Shown one piece after another: positions 58,247-64,000 of a stretch of 64,000 nucleotides of DNA. The position numbers were made by a program, and so were the translations under genes. The notes under the pieces are model-generated. The model had not been told where the DNA came from. It made no database searches and saw only the letters and a program-made list of their open reading frames with translations. Position 1 is the first letter of the stretch, and each line of letters starts with the position of its first letter. Location: positions 1 through 64,000 of the forward strand of contig NZ_CP050695.1 of assembly GCF_012044895.1 (NCBI RefSeq). Direction: 5' to 3'. The stretch comes from Aquisalimonas sp. 2447 (lineage in GTDB: Bacteria > Pseudomonadota > Gammaproteobacteria > Nitrococcales > Aquisalimonadaceae).

Positions 58247-59242
58247 CTACATCCGGAAAGCGACGGCGGCCTGGTTGTAGCCGACGCCGGAACCGATCAT
58301 GACCACCAGGTCTCCACTCTTGATGCGCCCTTCGTCCACGCTCCTGGACAGCGCCATGGGTATGCAGGCGGAGCCGGTGTAGCCCCACTTGTCCATGATC
58401 TTGGGCGCCTTTTCCTGGGGCAGCCCGATGTTGTCGGCGGCAAGTTCCACGGTATGGCGGTTCACCTGGGTGAAAATCACCTGGTCCACGTCAGCGACGG
58501 TGAAGCCGTTCTGCTCGGACAGGCGCTTGAACAGCAGGGGCCAGCCTTCGTCGTTGATCTCCGGCGGGTAGCGCTTGACCATGCGCACGTTGGTGCGACC
58601 TGCGCGTACCGATTCCTCGGTGGCGGGTTCGGCGGTGCCGCCGGAGTAGATGCCCCAGCAGTCGGAGTATTCGCCATTGGCCAGGAAGGAGGAGCCGATG
58701 AAGCCGGGCTCCTCGGAGGGCTCCACCACGGCTGCCCCGGCGCCGTCACCGTAGAAGAACACGGTGGGGTCGGTGGGGTCGGCGAGCTTGCGCATCATGT
58801 ACACGCCCACTACCAGGATGGTGCGGAAGTGGTTGTTGGTGGCCAGCAGGCCGGCGGCGTTGGCCAGCGCCGTGGGGAAGGAGGCGCAGGCGCAGGCGAC
58901 GTCGAAGGTGCCGGCCTGTTTTGCGCCCAGCTTCTGCTGCAGGACCACGGAGGTGGACGGAGTAATGTAGTCCGGCGAGTCGGTGCCCAGAATGATGAGG
59001 TCCACGTCCTCGGGCTTGCGGCCGGCCTTTTCCAGCGCCTGTTTCGCGGCCGGCAGGGCGAGATCGGAGGAGGCCCAGTCGTCGGGGGCGTACCAGCGCT
59101 GCTCGATACCGGTGCCGGCGTGGAGTTTACCCACCACTTCGGGCTTGCCAAGTTTCGTGAAGCGCTCGTTGAGCTCGTCGTTGGTGATGCAGCGTTCGGG
59201 CAGGTAGTGCGCCGTAGAGACGATCTTGGCGTTACGATTCAT
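58247..59242 (-). CDS. FabH-like 3-oxoacyl-ACP synthase III with an altered active site
   Basis: KAS III-like protein, 331 residues, normal length, thiolase fold. The active-site Cys is kept in FDVACACASFP. However, the catalytic His of FabH (in PHQAN) aligns with Thr in IFTQVNRHT, and the Asn (in GNTS) aligns with Tyr in WGYTGSA. It therefore may not decarboxylate malonyl-ACP like a true FabH; a plain acyl transfer or another condensation is possible. It stands alone before a long gene-free repeat stretch, and its ATG 59242 has only a weak ribosome site. Confidence 0.75.
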   Translation of the reverse strand: MNRNAKIVSTAHYLPERCITNDELNERFTKLGKPEVVGKLHAGTGIEQRWYAPDDWASSDLALPAAKQALEKAGRKPEDVDLIILGTDSPDYITPSTSVVLQQKLGAKQAGTFDVACACASFPTALANAAGLLATNNHFRTILVVGVYMMRKLADPTDPTVFFYGDGAGAAVVEPSEEPGFIGSSFLANGEYSDCWGIYSGGTAEPATEESVRAGRTNVRMVKRYPPEINDEGWPLLFKRLSEQNGFTVADVDQVIFTQVNRHTVELAADNIGLPQEKAPKIMDKWGYTGSACIPMALSRSVDEGRIKSGDLVVMIGSGVGYNQAAVAFRM

Positions 59243-59338
59243 GGGTGATGGACCTCTGAATTAAAACATGACTCGGTAGTCACACAAGTGTTGCAGAGTA
59301 CCTGAAAGATGCAAACAGTCCAACGGGTGGGGCGGGGT

Positions 59339-59566
59339 GTTCGTTGTCTTGTGGCGGCGGGGATGGTGTCCGCGGCTCCGCACGCTCCGCTTACGGAAGC
59401 TGCGCTTCCTACCCGCCGCTCCGGGTTGGCCTGGCGACAGCACATCCCTGTGCTGACGCCAGGTCGCTTCATCCATGAAGCGACCCCTAACGGGGCCGGA
59501 CACCCTCCGCTCTGGCGCTGCGCAAGTCGCTGCGGACACCATCCCCGCCGCCACAAGACAACGAAC
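59339..59566 (-). repeat. Covariant foldback element, family 2, copy E1
   Basis: Outer arms 59339-59373 and 59532-59566 are perfect 35-base complements. Inner features follow a fixed order: CAGCACATCCCTGTGCTG (59438-59455), TCGCTTCATCCATGAAGCGA (59464-59483), and a CCCCTAACGGGG hairpin. The minus strand shows ACAGGGATGT and ATGGAT in its loops. Copy E2 repeats the same order on the opposite strand with different arms. Confidence 0.85.
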
Positions 59567-59617
59567 GAATTGTTGATGGGTGGAGTTGGCGAATGCCGTG
59601 CCGCTATCAATCGCCGC

Positions 59618-59844
59618 GTTCGGATTTCCGGGGTGGGAAGTGCGGTTGGGGCGACTAGCGGAGCTCCGGCCCGGAGGCCGCCCGGCCCCGAAGGGGTGGC
59701 CGCATGGATGCGGCCACCGGCGCCCAGCACAAGGATGTGCTGTAAGCCGGCCAGGCCGGAGGGACGGAAACTTTCCTTCGTAAGAAGGAAAGTTAGGCGG
59801 AGCTTCGGAGCCACAACCGCACTTCCCACCCCGGAAATCCGAAC
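59618..59844 (+). repeat. Covariant foldback element, family 2, copy E2
   Basis: Outer arms 59618-59648 and 59814-59844 are perfect 31-base complements. On the reverse strand, the inner order is the same as E1: a GGCTCCG region, a variable hairpin, CAGCACATCCTTGTGCTG, a CATCCATG hairpin and CCCCTTCGGGG. On the plus strand the motifs are CAGCACAAGGATGTGCTG (59725-59742) and GCCGCATGGATGCGGC within 59695-59718. The arms and variable hairpin differ completely from E1. Confidence 0.85.
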
Positions 59845-59870
59845 CCCGATCAGGCCCCGGAGCTATCCCC

Positions 59871-61649
59871 CTACTTCTTCTTCGGAATATACAGATCCGT
59901 GATCGTCCCCTCGGCCACTTCCGCGGCGAAGCCCACCGTTTCGCTGAGGGTGGGGTGGGGGTGGATGGTGAGGCCGATGTCGGTGGCGTCGCTGCCCATC
60001 TCGATGGCGTGGACCACCTCGGCGATGAGATCACCGGCGCTGACACCGACGATGGCGCCGCCCACCACCTGGCCGGTGGCCTCGTCGAACAGCAGCTTGG
60101 TCATGCCCTCCTCGCGGCCCATGGCCAGGGCCCGGCCGCTGGCCTGCCAGGGGAACGTGGCCTTCTCCACCTTCACGCCCTGCTCCTTCGCCTGCTCCTC
60201 GGTGAGGCCCACCCAGGCGACTTCCGGATCCGTGTACGCCACCGACGGAATCACCCGGGCGTCGAAGGCGCTCTTCTGGCCGGCGATGACCTCGGCGGCC
60301 ACCTTGCCCTCGTGGGTGGCCTTGTGGGCGAGCATGGGCTGGCCGATGACGTCGCCGATGGCGAAGATGTGAGGTACCTGCGTGCGCATCTGCTCGTCGG
60401 CATGAATGAAACCGCGATCCAGCTCCAGCCCCGCCGCCTCGGCATTGATGAGATCACCGTTGGGTCGCCGGCCCACCGACACCAGCACCCGGTCGAAGGT
60501 GTCCGATTCCGGCGCGTCCTTGCCCTCGAAGGACACCTTGATGCCCTTCTTCTGGGCCTCCATGCCGGTGACCTTCGCGCCGGTGTAGATGTTCTCGTAG
60601 CGGGCGCGGATGCGCTTCTCGAAGGGGCGGAGAATGTCCTTGTCGGCGCCGGCCATGAGCCGGTCCATGAGCTCCACCACCGTCACCTTGGAGCCCAGGG
60701 CCTCGTAGACCGTGGCCATCTCCAGGCCGATGATGCCGCCGCCCACCACCAGCAGCCGCTTGGGGATGTCCGCCAGTTCCAGGGCACCGGTGGAGTCCAT
60801 GACCCGCGGGTCGTCCAGGTCCATCCCCGGCGGCGCCACCGGTCGGGAGCCGGCGGCGACGATGGCGTGCTTGAACTTGATCGTGCGCGCGCCGTCCTTG
60901 CCGTCGACTTTCAGCTCATGGGGGCCCGCAAACTCTGCCTTGCCCGTGACCGTTTCCACCTTGCGCTGCTTGGCCATGCTGGCCAGCCCGCCGGTGAGCT
61001 TCTTCACCACGCTGGACTTCCAGTCCCGCAGCTTGTCCAGCTCGATCTTCGGCTTGCCGAAGACCACGCCGTGGTCCTTGAACTGCTCGGCGGTGTCGAG
61101 AATGTGACCCACGTGGAGCAGCGCCTTGGAGGGAATGCAGCCCACGTTCAGGCAGACCCCACCCAGCGTCTCGTAGCGCTCCACGAGAATCACCTTGAGC
61201 CCCAGGTCGGCGGCCCGGAAGGCGGCGGTATAGCCACCAGGGCCGGCGCCGATGACGACGACATCGCAATCGGCATCGGCGGGGGCGTTGGAGGGTGTGG
61301 CGGTCGGAGCGGGCTTCGGGGCCTCCGGCGCTGCCGCCGGGGCCGGCTTCTCGGGCGCCTTTTCCGGCTCCGTGGGCTTGTCCGCGGGCGCCTGGCTTGC
61401 GCCCCCGCCCTCGGTGGCCTCCAGTTCCAGGATGACGTCGCCTTCCTTCACCTGGTCGCCGACCTTGATCTTCACCGAGGTCACCGTGCCGCCGGTGGTG
61501 GCGGGCACCTCCATGGTGGCCTTGTCGGACTCCAGGGTGATGAGCGACTGCTCCGGCTCCACCGTGTCGCCGTCGCTCACCAGGACTTCGATGACATCCA
61601 CGGCGTTGAAATCGCCGATGTCCGGAACCGTGATCGTTGTTGTCGCCAT
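59871..61649 (-). CDS. lpdA: Dihydrolipoyl dehydrogenase with N-terminal lipoyl domain (PDH E3)
   Basis: E3 of the pyruvate dehydrogenase complex, reoxidising dihydrolipoamide with NAD. The 592 residues consist of a lipoyl domain (about 1-80; lipoyl-Lys in ESDKATMEVPA), a Pro/Ala linker (about 85-120) and the flavoenzyme proper (about 125-592). The FAD motif GAGPGGYTAAFRAADLG, redox disulphide GGVCLNVGCIPSK and catalytic HPHPTLSE are present. A fused lipoyl domain on E3 is a known variant in some bacteria. It is last of aceE-aceF-lpd and separated from aceF by a foldback element. Confidence 0.96.
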   Translation of the reverse strand: MATTTITVPDIGDFNAVDVIEVLVSDGDTVEPEQSLITLESDKATMEVPATTGGTVTSVKIKVGDQVKEGDVILELEATEGGGASQAPADKPTEPEKAPEKPAPAAAPEAPKPAPTATPSNAPADADCDVVVIGAGPGGYTAAFRAADLGLKVILVERYETLGGVCLNVGCIPSKALLHVGHILDTAEQFKDHGVVFGKPKIELDKLRDWKSSVVKKLTGGLASMAKQRKVETVTGKAEFAGPHELKVDGKDGARTIKFKHAIVAAGSRPVAPPGMDLDDPRVMDSTGALELADIPKRLLVVGGGIIGLEMATVYEALGSKVTVVELMDRLMAGADKDILRPFEKRIRARYENIYTGAKVTGMEAQKKGIKVSFEGKDAPESDTFDRVLVSVGRRPNGDLINAEAAGLELDRGFIHADEQMRTQVPHIFAIGDVIGQPMLAHKATHEGKVAAEVIAGQKSAFDARVIPSVAYTDPEVAWVGLTEEQAKEQGVKVEKATFPWQASGRALAMGREEGMTKLLFDEATGQVVGGAIVGVSAGDLIAEVVHAIEMGSDATDIGLTIHPHPTLSETVGFAAEVAEGTITDLYIPKKK

Positions 61650-61744
61650 GGGTCGGATCCTTCTGTGTTCGGTTGCGCAGGCCCGGGCCGGGAGCTGCCG
61701 GGGACCGTCCGATATCGTGATCGATCGTTGCCAGGTGGCACGAA

Positions 61745-61854
61745 GCGGCGAGGGCGGGGAACGGGTGGCGGACTGTCTGCGAGAGGGACCTCGCAGACAA
61801 GCCTACAAGGACGTATTCACGGCGTGTCCGCCAGCCGTTCCCCGCCCTCGCCGC
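61745..61854 (+). repeat. Covariant foldback element, family 1, copy D (inside the PDH cluster)
   Basis: Outer arms 61745-61773 and 61826-61854 pair with one mismatch (28 of 29). The core, read on the minus strand, is GACACGCCGTGAATACGTCC then TTGTAGGC. On the plus strand the loops are TACAAGGACGTA (61804-61815) and AGGGAC in the inner hairpin with arms GTCTGCGAG. The element lies between aceF and lpd, where the GGA strand is antisense to the genes. The arms are unrelated to copies A-C. Confidence 0.85.
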
Positions 61855-61894
61855 GCCCCGAACCCCGGCACCTCCACACCTCGGCCGATTCACC

Positions 61895-63574
61895 TCAAAG
61901 CAGCAGCTTCCGCAAATCCGCCAGCAGGCCCGCCAGATAGCTGGTGAACCGGGCTGCCGCGGCCCCGTCGATCACCCGGTGGTCGTAGGAGAGCGACAGC
62001 GGCAGCATCAGCCGCGGCTCGAACTCCTTGCCGTTCCACTTGGGCTTCATCTCCGACTTCGACACCCCGAGAATCGCCACCTCCGGCGCATTGACGATGG
62101 GCGTGAACGCGGTGCCGCCAATCCCGCCCAGACTGGAGATGCTGAACGTGCCGCCCTGCATGTCCTTTGGTCCGAGCTTGCCGTCCCGCGCCTTCACGCT
62201 GAGTTCGCCGAGATCCCGGGCAATCTGGTAGACACCCTTCTTGTCGGCATCCTTGATCACCGGCACCACTAGCCCCTGGGGCGTATCCACCGCCACGCCC
62301 ACATTGATGTAGTGCTTGACGATGATGGCGTCGCCCTCGGGCTTGAGCGAACTGTTGAACTCCCTGTATTTCGCCAGCGCCCCGGCGGAGGCCTTGACCA
62401 TGAACGCCAGCGGCGTGAGCTTCACACCTTCCTTGTCGGCGGCATCCTTCTCTGTCTTGCGGAAGGCCTCCAGCTCCGTGATGTCCGCCTCGTCGAACTG
62501 GGTGACGTGGGGCAGGTTCAGCCAGCTGCGCTGCAGGTGCGGCCCGGAGAGCTTCTTGATCCGGGAGAGCGGGACTTCCTCCACCTCGCCGAACTTGCTG
62601 AAATCCACCGGCGGGATCGGCGGAATGCCCGTTCCGCTGCCGGTTGCCGGGGCGGCGGCGGGAGCGCCGGCACCGCTTTGGGCCTGACTGACAATGCCCT
62701 TCACGAAACGCTGCACGTCCTCTTTGAGGATGCGTCCCTTGCGCCCGGATCCCGCGTCCTTGAGGTGGCCCAGGTCCACGCCAAGGTCCCGGGCGAAGCG
62801 CCGTACCGCCGGGGAAGCGTGGGCCCGCTTGTGGGCATCGCTGTCGATCTTCTGGGTGGGAATCGGCGCGGCGTCGGCCTCCACCTGGTGCACGTGATGT
62901 TCCGCTGGAGCCGGCTGGACCGGTTGTTCGCTGCCGCCAGCCGGGGCCTCCGCGTCGGGTTTCTCCGCGGCGGGTGCGGCCGCTGCCTCACCGCCACCGG
63001 CACCCTCAAGCTCCAGGATGCGATCCCCTTCGGCCACCTGGTCACCCACCTTGATGTGGACGGTGCCGACGGTGCCGCCCGCCGGGGCGGGCACCTCCAT
63101 GGTGGCCTTGTCGGACTCCAGGGTGATGAGGGATTGCTCGGGCTCCACCGTGTCGCCCTCGCTCACCAGGACTTCGATGACGTCGACCTTGTCGAAATCG
63201 CCGATGTCCGGAACGGTGACCGTCTGGCTGCCGCCGCTACCGCCGGACGACGTGGACTGTGGCGCCTGCTCGGGCTGCGGTGCCGGCGCGTTCTGTGCCG
63301 CAGCCGGCTCCTCTGCCGGGCCGGAGCTGCCGTCCGCGGCGGGCTCCAGCTCGAGAATGGTGTCCCCCTCCTTGACCTGGTCGCCCACCTTGATTTTGAC
63401 CCCTTTGACCGTGCCCGCTTCCGGCGCGGGCACTTCCATGGTGGCCTTGTCGGATTCCAGGGTGATGAGGGATTGCTCGGCCTCCACGGTGTCACCGTCG
63501 GAGACCAGGACTTCGATGACATCGACGGCGTCGAAATCGCCGATGTCGGGTACCGTGATCGTCTTCGTGGCCAT
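61895..63574 (-). CDS. aceF: Dihydrolipoamide acetyltransferase with two lipoyl domains (PDH E2)
   Basis: E2 core of the pyruvate dehydrogenase complex. The 559 residues carry two lipoyl domains (about 1-80 and 118-196; lipoyl-Lys in LESDKATMEVPA of each), Pro/Ala-rich linkers, an E1/E3-binding domain (about 255-292; SPAVRRFARDLGVDL) and the catalytic domain (about 330-559) ending in YDHRVIDGAAAARF. E. coli AceF has three lipoyl domains, so this is a shorter version. The 65-bp gap to aceE and the 245-bp gap to lpd suggest a common transcript. Confidence 0.97.
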   Translation of the reverse strand: MATKTITVPDIGDFDAVDVIEVLVSDGDTVEAEQSLITLESDKATMEVPAPEAGTVKGVKIKVGDQVKEGDTILELEPAADGSSGPAEEPAAAQNAPAPQPEQAPQSTSSGGSGGSQTVTVPDIGDFDKVDVIEVLVSEGDTVEPEQSLITLESDKATMEVPAPAGGTVGTVHIKVGDQVAEGDRILELEGAGGGEAAAAPAAEKPDAEAPAGGSEQPVQPAPAEHHVHQVEADAAPIPTQKIDSDAHKRAHASPAVRRFARDLGVDLGHLKDAGSGRKGRILKEDVQRFVKGIVSQAQSGAGAPAAAPATGSGTGIPPIPPVDFSKFGEVEEVPLSRIKKLSGPHLQRSWLNLPHVTQFDEADITELEAFRKTEKDAADKEGVKLTPLAFMVKASAGALAKYREFNSSLKPEGDAIIVKHYINVGVAVDTPQGLVVPVIKDADKKGVYQIARDLGELSVKARDGKLGPKDMQGGTFSISSLGGIGGTAFTPIVNAPEVAILGVSKSEMKPKWNGKEFEPRLMLPLSLSYDHRVIDGAAAARFTSYLAGLLADLRKLLL

Positions 63575-63601
63575 GATCGGGTCCTTTTCGAGACGTCTCG
63601 G

Positions 63602-63628
63602 CCCGGGGCGACGGCCCGCCCCGGGCGC
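63602..63628. repeat. GC hairpin between aceE and aceF
   Basis: CCCGGGGC and its complement GCCCCGGG are separated by about 11 bases in the 65-bp gap between aceE and aceF. It could set relative expression of the two genes, but nothing else supports that. Confidence 0.4.
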
Positions 63629-63639
63629 AGGAATGCCGG

Positions 63640-64000
63640 TTACGCCCGGGCCGGGTTGGGCTTGTCCGGGTCGATGCCGTACTTCTTGATGGCCTTGGTC
63701 ACCGTGGCGGCGTCTAGCTGACCCTCATCGGCCAGGGCCTTCAGGGCGGCGACGGTGACGTAGTAGCGGTCCACCTCGAAGTGATGGCGCAACTGCTCGC
63801 GGGTGTCCGAGCGGCCGAAACCGTCGGTGCCGAGCACGTAGAAGCGCCGATCCATGAAGCCACGGATCTGATCCGGCACGGCCTGCATGTAGTCGGTGGC
63901 GGCGATGGCCGGACCCTTGCGGCCCTTCATCTGATCCTCCACCCAGCACGTTGTCGGCTTCTTGTCCGGGTGCAGCAGATTCCAGCGTTCCGCCTCCAGC
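63640..64000 (-). CDS. aceE: Pyruvate dehydrogenase E1 component, C-terminal part (truncated by the window)
   Basis: C-terminal ~120 residues of the homodimeric E1 (AceE), which decarboxylates pyruvate with thiamine diphosphate. The window end cuts the gene; the 5' part lies beyond 64000. Recognisable sequences are AERWNLLHPDKK, ATDYMQAVPDQIRGFM, VLGTDGFGRSDTREQLRHHF and the C-terminal KYGIDPDKPNPARA. It lies upstream of aceF with a 65-bp gap. Confidence 0.95.
   Translation of the reverse strand, partial: LEAERWNLLHPDKKPTTCWVEDQMKGRKGPAIAATDYMQAVPDQIRGFMDRRFYVLGTDGFGRSDTREQLRHHFEVDRYYVTVAALKALADEGQLDAATVTKAIKKYGIDPDKPNPARA

Larger units (their letters stand above)
59243..59870. other. Gene-free stretch between the FabH-like gene and lpd
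   Basis: The 628 bases are mostly two consecutive foldback elements of the same family (59339-59566 and 59618-59844). The 96 bases next to the FabH-like gene hold its promoter. I see no gene. Confidence 0.8.

Noticed and set aside
31321-61854. Foldback repeats considered as CRISPR arrays.
   Set aside because: Copies are single and dispersed, there are no regular spacers, and the arms differ between copies.
31321-61854. Foldback repeats considered as plain Rho-independent terminators.
   Set aside because: Copies B and C lie between divergent genes, copy D lies inside the pdh cluster, and none has a T-tract, so a shared terminator role does not explain the conserved core.

Overview
The window reads as one end of a GC-rich gammaproteobacterial chromosome, opened at the GTG start codon of dnaA. 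The gene orders dnaA-dnaN-recF-gyrB, glnA-ntrB-ntrC, argH/algZ-algR-hemC-hemD-hemX-hemY, ubiE-ubiJ-ubiB, hslV-hslU and lptM-lysA-dapF are typical of Gammaproteobacteria. High GC, an adenylylatable glutamine synthetase, a large NAD-glutamate dehydrogenase and many acidic proteins would fit a Chromatiales/Ectothiorhodospiraceae-like or halotolerant lineage, but that placement is inference. Almost all of the window is housekeeping genes. I see no prophage, tRNA, rRNA, CRISPR array or intact transposase gene.

Layout: 1-6.5 kb is the replication block, with DnaA-box-like sites between dnaA and dnaN and three ParB-binding (parS) palindromes in or near recF and gyrB. 6.5-10.9 kb holds an acyltransferase, gmhB and glyS/glyQ on the minus strand. 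10.9-11.6 kb is a gene-free stretch with two abutting foldback elements that share a CTAG. 11.6-12.9 kb encodes a PP-loop thiolation-type protein with a TusA-like partner. 12.9-17.9 kb is the nitrogen block (glnA, ntrB, ntrC) with a sigma-54 promoter and NtrC sites. 17.9-28 kb has a PhaB/FabG-like reductase, trmL, gpsA, secB, a YibN-like protein, envC, a carboxy-terminal protease, a YibQ-like deacetylase, a MotA/MotB-like pair, ycgL and tesB. 28-38 kb has the ubiquinone genes, hslVU, xerC and lysA/dapF. 38-47 kb has an esterase, argH, algZR and the haem genes. 47-59 kb has a quinone oxidoreductase, maeB, two alpha/beta hydrolases, gdhB and an atypical FabH-like protein. 59.8-64 kb is the pyruvate dehydrogenase cluster lpd-aceF-aceE, which runs off the window end.

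The least ordinary content lies between genes. Three classes of palindromic repeat are dispersed through the window. (1) GTAG-headed REP/REPIN units; in three cases (hslU, argH, hemY) the repeat itself supplies the gene's TAG stop codon. (2) Four copies of a 98-114 bp foldback element whose outer arms differ completely from copy to copy yet stay self-complementary, around a conserved core. (3) Two neighbouring copies of a ~228 bp foldback element built on the same principle. In classes 2 and 3 the conserved hairpins show, on one strand, an ACA-N-GGA loop motif that resembles the CsrA/RsmA RNA-binding consensus. This is the best candidate in the window for an undescribed system.
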